A stretch of 64,000 nucleotides of DNA from Acidaminobacter sp. (lineage in GTDB: Bacteria > Bacillota > Clostridia > Peptostreptococcales > Acidaminobacteraceae): assembly GCF_030247605.1 (NCBI RefSeq), contig NZ_JAOTSB010000014.1, positions 17,740 to 81,739 of the forward strand, given 5' to 3'. The position numbers and the translations under genes are program-made. Positions 25,968-34,502 of the stretch are shown one piece after another (the first letter of the stretch is position 1; the number at the start of each line of letters is the position of its first letter). The notes below the pieces were generated by a model, which did no database searches, was not told the origin of the DNA, and worked only from the letters and a program-made list of their open reading frames with translations.

Positions 25968-27173
25968 TTAAATCATCGCGCTCAGCACACCCGCCATCAA
26001 GACCGAGACAATGGTGACACAGATGAAACCGGCGATCAGCATGGTTGGGAGCAGGGTGTCGAATAAGATCTCCTCTTCTTCAGGGCTGCCGGCGACTGCC
26101 CTCGCGGCTTCTTTTGTGATCATATAATTAAATGGAAAACCTAAGTAACAGTTATAACCTACAGCCATGGCCATCCTTGCTGAATAACCCACGCCCCGGC
26201 CCACAATCCAGCTGAAAACGCCTATGCCGATGGTCGCCATGACAAAGGTCAGCACCAGTGGCAGCAACATTGCCTTGATAGTCGCGATGCTGGCACCGGT
26301 GAGGAAGGTCATGATGTAGGCATAGAAGCTGATGTCCAAAATGCCGCTGGACATAGTCTTGCTCATGACGCCTTTATCCAGCAGACCGAGGTTGCCAAGC
26401 ACCACGCCAATTACCAGTGCCATGATGGATTTGTCCATCATTAGGGAAACATACGGTATTTTTGAGGTTACATTGACGTATAGGGCAAGGTTTAAAGTGC
26501 CCAGAATCGCAAGAATGAGGAAGTAGAAGGCCGGCGTCTTATAAAGCGCAGGCAGCTTGTCGATCAGTTTTGTCTTTTGAGAAGCATCAGATGCCGCTTG
26601 AACGTCCTTTGGATGTTTCAACTCACCCCTGCGCACTTTAGCCAGGAGGTCTCTCATCTCGCCGCGGACGAGGAAAGCGACAATCGGCATGCCTACGAAG
26701 CCCTGAAGGGTGATGAGGAGAATTGGCCAGACGGCTAAGTCGGTAAATCCACCGTTTGTAAGTGCCTGACTGGTCAGGATGCCGGCCATGCCGCCGCCCG
26801 CCAGAGGCGCGATCGCGGTCAGAGAGAGGAGCTTGTCGCCGAGCAGCATACCGCCAATGCTCAGGAAAATCGCCGCGATCCCCACTACGGCTGCCAGGGC
26901 TATGACGACTGTCTTCCATTCCCGCTTGAGCTGCTCGAGTTCAAGCAGGGTGCCCATGTGGATCAGAATGATCATCATCATGATGTTTTTGACGGCAGAC
27001 AGGCCTGAGACTTCGACAATGTCCATCGGGATCACAGTCCAGTAACCAATGAGGGTGATCACCGTCATGAGAAACAGTGCCGGAACTTTGCCTTTCAGCT
27101 TTGCGGAGATGGTTTCAGAAACAAAAATGATGGCGAGTACAAGGACAAATGCGATTTCAAATCCATACTTCAT
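25968..27173 (-). CDS. Polytopic membrane permease next to an M20 amidohydrolase
   Basis: 401 aa with about 11 membrane helices, a glycine-rich turn (LAGGGMAGILTSQALTNGG) and a charged central loop (about 170-205, KVRRGELKHPKDVQ). It recalls the GltS/DUF3100-like transporters in layout, but I cannot place it with certainty. It follows the M20 amidohydrolase by 39 bases in one operon behind a sigma-54-type promoter, so I infer that it carries the substrate or product of that hydrolase. Confidence 0.75.
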   Translation of the reverse strand: MKYGFEIAFVLVLAIIFVSETISAKLKGKVPALFLMTVITLIGYWTVIPMDIVEVSGLSAVKNIMMMIILIHMGTLLELEQLKREWKTVVIALAAVVGIAAIFLSIGGMLLGDKLLSLTAIAPLAGGGMAGILTSQALTNGGFTDLAVWPILLITLQGFVGMPIVAFLVRGEMRDLLAKVRRGELKHPKDVQAASDASQKTKLIDKLPALYKTPAFYFLILAILGTLNLALYVNVTSKIPYVSLMMDKSIMALVIGVVLGNLGLLDKGVMSKTMSSGILDISFYAYIMTFLTGASIATIKAMLLPLVLTFVMATIGIGVFSWIVGRGVGYSARMAMAVGYNCYLGFPFNYMITKEAARAVAGSPEEEEILFDTLLPTMLIAGFICVTIVSVLMAGVLSAMI

Positions 27174-27212
27174 TGAATAGCCTCCTCTTGATAATATGGT
27201 TCACTGCTTAGG

Positions 27213-28622
27213 TTAGCCCTTCGCAATCAACTTCTGTTTGGATAATTCAAAAGCTGTCTTATAGTCCTGGACCAGTTTCTGATCCTTGAACAGCCTTCTG
27301 GCTGCCAGAGCAATGACGGTGCCGGCGGTAAGAACCGATGGGATGGATTCGGACGCCCCTGAGGCGGCAAGGAATTCTTTGGTGTGCGGCATAATCCCTT
27401 CAGGGGTAATGCCAAACCAGAGATTGCATGTCGGAAGCTCGAAGGACACGTTGCCGACATCCGAAGAGCCAAGGACGTCAAAGGGTTTGATCAATCCCGG
27501 ATTCAGCGCCTCAGCCAGCCGAATGACCAGGGTGTCGAGCGCTTCGACTTTGACCGGCGCGCCGTAAGTCACACTCCAGGAAATCTCCATGTCAGCGCCT
27601 GTGGCCAGGGCGCCTGCCCTTGCGCAGCGCTCGATCATATCCGCCAGCTTCTCCATGTAAATGTTGTCCAGCGCCCGGACGCCCCAGTCCATTTCTGCTC
27701 GGTCCGGCACAACGTTGGTGACTTTTCCGCCGTCTCTGATAAAGCCGTGGACTCTGGCATCGCTTCTAAGATGCTCGCGCTGAAGCTCTATGGCATTGTA
27801 GGCAATCACTGCGGCATCCAGGGCACTGATGCCCTTTTCCGGCGCGGCAGAGGCATGGGAAGGTACACCTTTGTAGACAATAGTAGCCGTTTTAGTCGCA
27901 AGGAAGTCCGATCCGGTTGCCCAGCGATCTCCCGGATGAGTGGTTAAGGCCACGTCCACGCCGCTAAAAAGTCCTGCTTCGACCATGTGGGCTTTCCCAG
28001 CTTTTCCCTCTTCACCAGGTGTTCCATAGACGACCAGCTTCCCTGGCAGGACTTCCATTTGCTTTGCCAACATCAGCGCTGCCGTCAGTCCGGCTGAGGC
28101 GATCAGATTGTGACCGCAGGCATGGCCATCCGGCAGTGCGTCGTATTCCAGCAGCAGCGCTATAGTGGGCCCATCCGCGTTGCCCATCAATGTCGCCATA
28201 AACGCCGTATCCATGGTCCATGCTTCCTTGGTGATCGGATTGACGCCTCTCAAATTGCGTTCAACCTCAAATCCATGTGAGCTGAATACCTCGCACAGCA
28301 GCTCACACGCATGCGTTTCTGTAAAAGCCATTTGCGGGTGATCGTAGATCTTGCGGGCTACCGCTGAAATCAGTTCAGTAAAATCGGTTGCTGTTGCGGC
28401 AAAGGCCATTTCTTCCTCGCTCAGGACGACTTCTCCATCTTTGACCTTTGTCAGCGTTCCAACCGTACCGTCTTCTGACCACTGAATCACAAAACCAAGC
28501 GCTTTGAGTGCCACCTCATCAAGTTTAATTTCTCCGTTTCCTGAGATGCTGAAGCTCCCAGTTTGACGCCTTTCGATACTGTCTGAAAGTTTTAGAGTTT
28601 TTTCTGTATTGCTGAACTCCAC
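27213..28622 (-). CDS. M20-family amidohydrolase (AbgB-like) with N-terminal extension
   Basis: 469 aa, GTG start at 28622, 8 bases after GGGGAGG. The metallopeptidase M20D core begins near residue 85; metal-binding motifs are YDALPDGHACGHN, TPGEEGKAG and the C-terminal MPHTKEFL. Such enzymes hydrolyse N-acyl amino acids, aminobenzoyl-glutamate or related amides. The first 80 or so residues (SISGNGEIKLDEVALKALGF and on) form an added domain shared only with the paralogue at 46985-48397 here. First gene of an operon with the permease at 25968, downstream of a sigma-54-type promoter. Confidence 0.88.
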   Translation of the reverse strand: MEFSNTEKTLKLSDSIERRQTGSFSISGNGEIKLDEVALKALGFVIQWSEDGTVGTLTKVKDGEVVLSEEEMAFAATATDFTELISAVARKIYDHPQMAFTETHACELLCEVFSSHGFEVERNLRGVNPITKEAWTMDTAFMATLMGNADGPTIALLLEYDALPDGHACGHNLIASAGLTAALMLAKQMEVLPGKLVVYGTPGEEGKAGKAHMVEAGLFSGVDVALTTHPGDRWATGSDFLATKTATIVYKGVPSHASAAPEKGISALDAAVIAYNAIELQREHLRSDARVHGFIRDGGKVTNVVPDRAEMDWGVRALDNIYMEKLADMIERCARAGALATGADMEISWSVTYGAPVKVEALDTLVIRLAEALNPGLIKPFDVLGSSDVGNVSFELPTCNLWFGITPEGIMPHTKEFLAASGASESIPSVLTAGTVIALAARRLFKDQKLVQDYKTAFELSKQKLIAKG

Positions 28623-28685
28623 GGATATGACCTCCCCTGTTAATCTATGACACTTGTGATGAACACTGTCATTGATTTTAAATAA

Positions 28686-28701
28686 CGCAAATATTGAGCC
28701 A
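28686..28701 (-). promoter_or_regulatory. Sigma-54-type promoter of the M20-permease operon
   Basis: Minus strand TGGCTCAATATTTGCG keeps the GG and GC elements exactly 10 bases apart, with two departures from TGGCAC-N5-TTGCA. It is about 64 bases upstream of the GTG start and just downstream of a sigma-54 activator gene. Confidence 0.75.
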
Positions 28702-28733
28702 ATTCTGTAATTTATATGATATTCATAAGATTT

Positions 28734-28751
28734 TTTTCAAGACCTTGAAAA
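28734..28751. promoter_or_regulatory. 18-bp palindrome, candidate activator site
   Basis: TTTTCAAG-AC-CTTGAAAA, centred about 50 bases upstream of the -24 element at 28701. The position suits an enhancer site for the activator encoded upstream. I did not find the same site at the 46.9 kb promoter. Confidence 0.5.
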
Positions 28752-28767
28752 CGCTATATTCACAAAT

Positions 28768-28796
28768 AAAAAGACGCGCCTGAGGCGCGCCGTCTT
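28768..28796 (-). terminator. Terminator of the sigma-54 activator gene
   Basis: GC-rich stem built of GGCGCG and CGCGCC with outer AAGAC/GTCTT, followed on the minus strand by TTTTTATTTG. It lies about 145 bases past the activator stop at 28942; I see nothing coding between. Confidence 0.85.
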
Positions 28797-28941
28797 GATC
28801 ATTATGGATCGTAATAATGGTATGAATTCCTTTTTCATGTCTTTCTGGTTGATTTATTGGTTCGTTTTGGTTTGTTTTGGTGCGAAGGGCTATGTTCATA
28901 GTTTGTCCCCGCGAGATTTCACACGTGCTTTCATAAACAAC

Positions 28942-31014
28942 TTATTCTACACGACGATTAACTGAAAGTCGTTTTTCTCTTCCCGCTTTTGTGAGACTGG
29001 TGCCTCCCTTGCCCTTTTCAACCTGAATGAAGCCCTGCTTTTTTAGCCTGTCCAGCAGATTATTGATTCGATATTCTGTGATTCTATACCCCTGATCTTC
29101 CAACCGCTTGACAAGTTTCCTGCGTCCGCAGCAACCATGGTCAATTTCAAGGAGAATAAGGTCTTCCAAAGACATTGATGATTTGGTCTCCTCCAGTGGA
29201 ACCGATTTCTCAATGTGAGGCACTGAGAGGGGCCTTCTCTCATTGGATTTAAGTTGCTCAGGTCCGAAAGACTCAGAATCGAGATGCTTTAGAATCCACT
29301 TTTGGTATTTGTCCGGCAAGTGTTTGACCTCAAGCAGCCTTGTGTCAAAGCTCAGCATGTACTCAGCGCAGCCCTTGAGCTCCCTGGCGTTTCCCGGCCA
29401 AGGGTACCGACTGATAAACGCTCGCAGCGGCTCGCTCAAATGATATGTATATTGTCCAAGTGCATCCATCAGGATGGGTTCAATGTCCTCCCTGCGTTCG
29501 CTTAGCGGCGGCACTGACAGTGTCACCGTACTGATGCGATAGTAGAGGTCTTCTCTGAAGTCACCCATTTCCATAGCTTCTTCCAGATTTCGGTTTGTCG
29601 CGCAAATGACTCTGACATCCACTTTTCTTGCGATGCTGGATCCTATAGGCTGAACTTCTTTTTCCTGAAGAAAGCGGAGCAGCTTAACTTGAAGCTTCAA
29701 ACTTGCCTCTCCAATTTCATCCAGAAAAACGGTGCCGCCATGCGCGCTTTCTAAAAGACCTTTCTTACCGCTTCGAAGCGCGCCGGTGAATGCGCCGCTG
29801 GCATAACCAAAGAGCTCTGATTCCAGTAGTGATTCCGAAAAAGCGCCGCAGTTGACCGCGTGAAATGGCCGCTGCCGCCTTGTAGACGCCGCGTGAACGG
29901 AATGGGCCAGCAGTTCTTTTCCAACACCTGAAGGACCTTCTATGAGAATGGTTGTATCCGTTGATGAGAAATGTCTGGCGAGTTCTACAATCCGCTTCAT
30001 GACGCTGCTCTTATAAAGAATGTCTTCAAATTTGTAGGCAAGTTGACCCTGGGATTCAATTTTAACGACGGGCAACGCTTCCAGCAAAACCCTGTGATGG
30101 ACAGATTGACCATAGCTTTCAATCGCTCTGACACTGACGGTATAGCGCTGATCTGGAGAAAGTTCGAAGCTTCCGTTTCCGCCGCGATCTTCACAAGCGC
30201 TTCTGAGCCGGTCTAAAAATTGATCTCTTGAGACTTTTTGACTGATCATTCGGTCAAAATCCTTATGAAATTCAGTTCTGAGACGCTCGTTGAAGCCCAT
30301 GACCACATCCTGATCATTCAGCAGCAGCGCCGGGGTATCCAATAGGTTCATGATGGCCAGGCGCTCCTGAGTAAATTCACTGATGTAGGAGATCTCCACA
30401 CATTCGTTGTAATTCAACAACGCGGTCTCGTCCACGATATAAGCTGAAATTTTTTCTTCGAGAAAGCTTTCTGCAAGACCTGCTGCCTTGCCAATTCTTC
30501 GAAGGACATAGGGGTGAAGCACGCGCCATCCTAAATCAATCGTATGCTCGACCTCAGGAAGTTCATAAGACCTGATGCCGAGGTAGATAGCATACTTGTA
30601 AGCGCTGGTATCCAGGCGCTGGCCATAGTAGGGCACAAAATTGACATGCGCCATGCCATAGGCTTTAAGCGTCAGAATTGTATCCCATAGAAATATGCTG
30701 CCTTCACTGACTAATAGGACATCAGTGCCTCTTTCCAGCTGCTTGATGCTGTCCAGGCACGAACCGTGGAGCGTATTACCCATATGCATGAATTCCGCGG
30801 CTGGATTCAAGCATTTATCCATCAGTACAGGCTTTAAAAATCCCAAGGTATACAGTATCAAGTCGGCGCTGAAGGGGTCTATAGGCCTGAGATCGGAATA
30901 CAGTCTGACTTCCAGATCTATATGGTCCTCGAAGATCCTTCTGAGGATGGCAGGATAATAATCCATGGACTCCTCATAGATCACAAATACAAAGACTTTA
31001 AGTTTAGAAGTCAA
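28942..31014 (-). CDS. Sigma-54-dependent activator with a non-Fis C-terminal winged helix
   Basis: 690 aa from a TTG at 31014, 7 bases past GGAGG; the frame is open 5 codons further but those lie on the ribosome site. An N-terminal domain of about 205 residues (PrpR-N-like in its order of strands, starting KLKVFVFVIYEESMDYY) and a PAS-like segment (about 215-320) precede the AAA+ domain: Walker A GPSGVGKE (360-367), SGAFTGA, Walker B GGTVFLDEIG. Instead of the common Fis helix-turn-helix the tail ends in a winged-helix-like domain (RRKLVKRLEDQGYRITEYRI). I infer control of the M20-permease operon just downstream and maybe of the promoter at 46924. Confidence 0.88.
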   Translation of the reverse strand: MTSKLKVFVFVIYEESMDYYPAILRRIFEDHIDLEVRLYSDLRPIDPFSADLILYTLGFLKPVLMDKCLNPAAEFMHMGNTLHGSCLDSIKQLERGTDVLLVSEGSIFLWDTILTLKAYGMAHVNFVPYYGQRLDTSAYKYAIYLGIRSYELPEVEHTIDLGWRVLHPYVLRRIGKAAGLAESFLEEKISAYIVDETALLNYNECVEISYISEFTQERLAIMNLLDTPALLLNDQDVVMGFNERLRTEFHKDFDRMISQKVSRDQFLDRLRSACEDRGGNGSFELSPDQRYTVSVRAIESYGQSVHHRVLLEALPVVKIESQGQLAYKFEDILYKSSVMKRIVELARHFSSTDTTILIEGPSGVGKELLAHSVHAASTRRQRPFHAVNCGAFSESLLESELFGYASGAFTGALRSGKKGLLESAHGGTVFLDEIGEASLKLQVKLLRFLQEKEVQPIGSSIARKVDVRVICATNRNLEEAMEMGDFREDLYYRISTVTLSVPPLSERREDIEPILMDALGQYTYHLSEPLRAFISRYPWPGNARELKGCAEYMLSFDTRLLEVKHLPDKYQKWILKHLDSESFGPEQLKSNERRPLSVPHIEKSVPLEETKSSMSLEDLILLEIDHGCCGRRKLVKRLEDQGYRITEYRINNLLDRLKKQGFIQVEKGKGGTSLTKAGREKRLSVNRRVE

Positions 31015-31165
31015 AGGGTTCGCCTCCAATCAATCGGTGTAAAGACAAAAAAAGAAAGGATATTTACCTGAAAGGAGTATTGAGGTAAAGCGCCAATCAG
31101 GCAAATCTGTCTCCATTATATCAGATTTTAAAATCATGCGGTGAGTAGATGATGATCTGCATAAG

Positions 31166-31214
31166 GAAAAACCTTGAGTTTGCCGATGGTCGCGCAACCT
31201 CAAGGTCTTTTTTA
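31166..31214 (-). terminator. Terminator of the GltS-M20 operon
   Basis: ACCTTGAG/CTCAAGGT stem followed by T runs. The loop carries GCCGATGGT at 31182-31190 as a single copy. Confidence 0.85.
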
Positions 31215-31289
31215 TTGTGGTGTAAGCAGGTGTCGATAGTCCTCAGCCACTGCGTCTAATGCCACACAAGCCCACAAATCCTCTTCACT

Positions 31290-32747
31290 TCAATTCCCCA
31301 TCCGCCTCGGCTGAATCTCCGGCGGAATCGGGCACTCATAAACATCTCCGTCCAGTCTGGCCTTAAATTCTTCTTTTGCCTGTACAATAGCCTCCGGATC
31401 GTGAAGCAGTTTGATGGAAGCCGCAGCGAAAATCTCAGCAGCCTTCAGCATCCCCTTATGGGCGACAGAGGATTTGCCCTGGGCCACCATTTGCCATGAA
31501 TGGGCTGGCGTCCCTAGCGCGTAGCAGCAGACTGCGAATTGTGCCGTTGGCACGTTCCAGCTGACATCGCCAACATCAGAGGATCCCGGGACTATTCTGT
31601 CTGATGGCGCATGCGGAAGGACCGCATCACACAGAGACTTTCCTTCAAGTGACTTGATGACTTCTCTGACTTCCTTATTCTGTTCCAGCGTCAGCATGAA
31701 AACGTCTTTATTGAGCGCCTGAGCATCCAGCGTCGCGCTGAACTTATTCGCATAGTCATGATCTTCCGGACCAAACGCCGGCGCGCCGCATGCCATCATG
31801 GTCTCATGGATGACTTTCTCAAGAGCCAGATTGGGCACCACATTGCTGCAGGCTTTGTCAAACTGGATGGTAACCTCAGTTTCCGTCATGAGCGCAGCCC
31901 CACGAGCAATATTGTCAATCCGAGCGTTGATCTCTTTAACATCTTTGATATGAGGTGCCCGGATCAGATAGAGGGATTCCGCGTTAGGCTGTACGACGTT
32001 TGGAGACAGTCCGCCAGAATTGGTCACAGCGTAGTGGACTCTGGCCTCTTGAATGATGTGCTCTCTCAGGTAATTGACCCCAACATTCATCAGCTCAACA
32101 GCGTCCAAGGCACTTCTTCCAAGATGCGGAGACGCCGCAGCATGGGAGCTCCTGCCTTTAAATTGATAGTAGATCTGGTGATTCGCCAGCATACTTGCCG
32201 ATATGACGAGATTCACTGAAGCCGGGTGCCACGCAAGTGCCACATCCAGTCCGTCAAAGGCCCCACTTCTGGCCATGTAGGCTTTCCCAGATCCGCCTTC
32301 CTCACCCGGACAGCCGAACAGGACAACGGTACCGGCGCTGCCGGTCGACTCAAGGTATCGCTTCACCATTATGGCACCACCCACGGATGCTGCCCCAAAC
32401 AAATGGTGCCCGCAGCCGTGGCCATTGCCGTTCTCATTTCCGCTGATCACCTTGCGCTCTGTCACGTCCGCCTCCTGGCTGAGGCTGAACAGTGCGTCGT
32501 ATTCGGCCAGGATTCCTATTACCGGCTGACCGGAGCCAAAGGTGGCTTTAAAAGCGGTTGGGAGACCTGCCAGGTTATTCTCGACAGCAAAGCCCTCTCC
32601 TTCCAAATAAGACATCAGTATGGCGGCAGACTGATATTCTTCAAATCTAGTCTCCGCAAGCTCCCACAGCTGATCGCTCAGCTGAGTTAAGCCCTGCTCT
32701 ATTGTCTTCAGTTCATTTTGTATGTTTTGTATGTCAAAATTTTTCAT
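31290..32747 (-). CDS. M20-family amidohydrolase (AbgB-like)
   Basis: 485 aa from the ATG at 32747, 6 bases after AAGGAG. M20D motifs: NGHGCGHHLFG (metal Cys/His), CPGEEGGSGKAYM, and SSDVGDVSWNVPT near the C-terminus. The long form resembles the aminobenzoyl-glutamate hydrolase B subunit. It lacks the N-terminal extension of the paralogues at 27213 and 46985. It lies 56 bases after the GltS-type carrier gene in one operon, so I infer uptake of an N-acyl or aryl glutamate followed by hydrolysis, or glutamate salvage. Confidence 0.88.
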   Translation of the reverse strand: MKNFDIQNIQNELKTIEQGLTQLSDQLWELAETRFEEYQSAAILMSYLEGEGFAVENNLAGLPTAFKATFGSGQPVIGILAEYDALFSLSQEADVTERKVISGNENGNGHGCGHHLFGAASVGGAIMVKRYLESTGSAGTVVLFGCPGEEGGSGKAYMARSGAFDGLDVALAWHPASVNLVISASMLANHQIYYQFKGRSSHAAASPHLGRSALDAVELMNVGVNYLREHIIQEARVHYAVTNSGGLSPNVVQPNAESLYLIRAPHIKDVKEINARIDNIARGAALMTETEVTIQFDKACSNVVPNLALEKVIHETMMACGAPAFGPEDHDYANKFSATLDAQALNKDVFMLTLEQNKEVREVIKSLEGKSLCDAVLPHAPSDRIVPGSSDVGDVSWNVPTAQFAVCCYALGTPAHSWQMVAQGKSSVAHKGMLKAAEIFAAASIKLLHDPEAIVQAKEEFKARLDGDVYECPIPPEIQPRRMGN

Positions 32748-32803
32748 GGTCTTCTCCTTCATGTTGGCATGAGACGCATACCATCATTGTGTCATCAGAT
32801 CAA

Positions 32804-34210
32804 CTAATTGGTCTCGACCGCTTGCTTGCTGGTTCCATTTGCGAGTTTCTTGTAAACGATCAGTCCGACCAGGCAAATGACGGCTTGTAAGCCGGCAGCC
32901 ATCACTACTGACATGGCACCCTTTGACAGCATTAGTCCCACATAAAACTGCATGACCGCGAAGCCAAGCACCGAGTTGAAGGTATAGGCTATCGAATAGT
33001 TGCCCAGAACAGGGCTTTTCAGCTCCGGATCGCAGATTCTAAGCAGGAGCAGTCCGGTTAGGAAAACGCCAGTGCTGGTCCCAATAGCAGCTACGGCATG
33101 CTCGAACCAATATTCGCTGATATACTTCTTAGCAAAGTAAATCGCCGGTATGAAGGTGACGATAAAACCCAAGATGGACATGACGACAATTGGTGAAATA
33201 TACGCCATGATGGCTTTGACTGGAAGGCTTGCAATAGCTGCAACAACGGCAATTTCAGTCAAAGATCCGGAAATTTTCGATTTGACTTTGGTATCGACCA
33301 AATACTCAATTTTGAGTTTAACCATGACGTACCAGACGCCAAACATGACAATGATCGCGTAGCCCCACACTGAGATGTCTTTAAGCACCGGTACTTCAAA
33401 CACCTTTAAGTAATGAAGAATCAGGTAGGCGAGGCCACTGGCTGCCAATATAATCGCGCTGTGGAAGGCGAAGGTGTCAATGGAAGAAGAGTTCGTCGTT
33501 TCTCTGCCTACAGAAGGCTGCTTGGTGACATCTGTCTGATAACCGACTTGAATGTGCTGAGGAATGTCCCCAGGTTTATCGAGAAGCTGGGTTTTTCCGG
33601 ATCGCGCCGCCCAGTTGATCAGCACAATACCGCCAAGAATACCGCCGAGGAGGCCGATGGTCGCAGTCGTAATCCCCACACCCTGTGCGATCTCCCAATA
33701 TGGAAGGTTCATCCCTTTAAGCATGTTGCCGAGCAGACCTGCCGTGCCGTGACCGCCGGCAAAGCCCATAGTCAGCTCCCAGCCAAAGGTGTCATAAAGT
33801 TCAGTGCCGGCGCCCTTGAAAATGGCATGCACTATGAAACCGACCATGTATTGAAGCCCAACAATTAAGGTCAGGATAAAGAACATAGGGACAATGTCCT
33901 TTGAATCTGCCCCGCCTTTACCTTTAGAGCCTTTACTGCCAAAGGACAGTCCAAGTGGCACCGAGGCGACAATTGGTACAATCAAGATACCAGGCAAGAG
34001 AGAGAAGATTGCCATCCAGGATTCAGGCACCGGGATTAACTTAAATCCTACGGGTCCAAGCAGCAATGCAATGAATCCCCCAACGACTGAAGCAGGCATA
34101 AAAGTCTTTTGCAGTACTTTTACTTTTGCTCTGAGGAAGGTCCCCAAAAGAAGAAAAACACTCAGAAATGCTAATGAAAATAATAATTCCTGAAAAAGCG
34201 CGTTAGTCAT
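32804..34210 (-). CDS. gltS: GltS-type sodium/glutamate symporter
   Basis: 468 aa with about 12 membrane helices in two inverted halves. MPASVVGGFIALLLGP and GFAGGHGTAGLLG in the first half and AAIGTSTGVFLTGLLLLRI in the second are GltS hallmarks. The family imports glutamate with Na+. Start ATG at 34210 follows TAGGAGGTTTGAA. It is the first gene of the operon with the M20 hydrolase and stands divergent to the regulator at 34503. The loop at about 95-110 is unusually Lys/Gly/Ser-rich. Confidence 0.9.
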   Translation of the reverse strand: MTNALFQELLFSLAFLSVFLLLGTFLRAKVKVLQKTFMPASVVGGFIALLLGPVGFKLIPVPESWMAIFSLLPGILIVPIVASVPLGLSFGSKGSKGKGGADSKDIVPMFFILTLIVGLQYMVGFIVHAIFKGAGTELYDTFGWELTMGFAGGHGTAGLLGNMLKGMNLPYWEIAQGVGITTATIGLLGGILGGIVLINWAARSGKTQLLDKPGDIPQHIQVGYQTDVTKQPSVGRETTNSSSIDTFAFHSAIILAASGLAYLILHYLKVFEVPVLKDISVWGYAIIVMFGVWYVMVKLKIEYLVDTKVKSKISGSLTEIAVVAAIASLPVKAIMAYISPIVVMSILGFIVTFIPAIYFAKKYISEYWFEHAVAAIGTSTGVFLTGLLLLRICDPELKSPVLGNYSIAYTFNSVLGFAVMQFYVGLMLSKGAMSVVMAAGLQAVICLVGLIVYKKLANGTSKQAVETN

Positions 34211-34244
34211 TTCAAACCTCCTATTTTGGACTTATTTTTTTTAA

Positions 34245-34404
34245 GTCTTTAATTTAAGATGATTCTATCACGTTTTTATAAAATTTCAATACTTTTGCGA
34301 TCGTTATTTTAACTATTTTTTCAGAAATATGACTTTTGATGGCTCCCGCCTTTCAGGGTGAGGTGTTGGTGTTGTGACCATCGGCTGAATAAAGTCTTTA
34401 ATTT
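34245..34404. promoter_or_regulatory. Two AGTCTTTAATTT motifs in the gltS-regulator intergenic region
   Basis: GTCTTTAATTT at 34245-34255 and 34394-34404, both preceded by AA. The same 11-mer occurs at 22299-22309 upstream of the paralogous regulator and tnaA. Candidate operator; one GACCATCGGC word lies beside it at 34376-34385. Confidence 0.5.
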
Positions 34405-34502
34405 CCTAAGACCCGCTAATCGAAATACAAAAAATTCATAGTCACAAAACCGCCAAACTAAGTTAAACTAAGAGTTAGGAACTCACGAATCGGAGTGATC
34501 GA

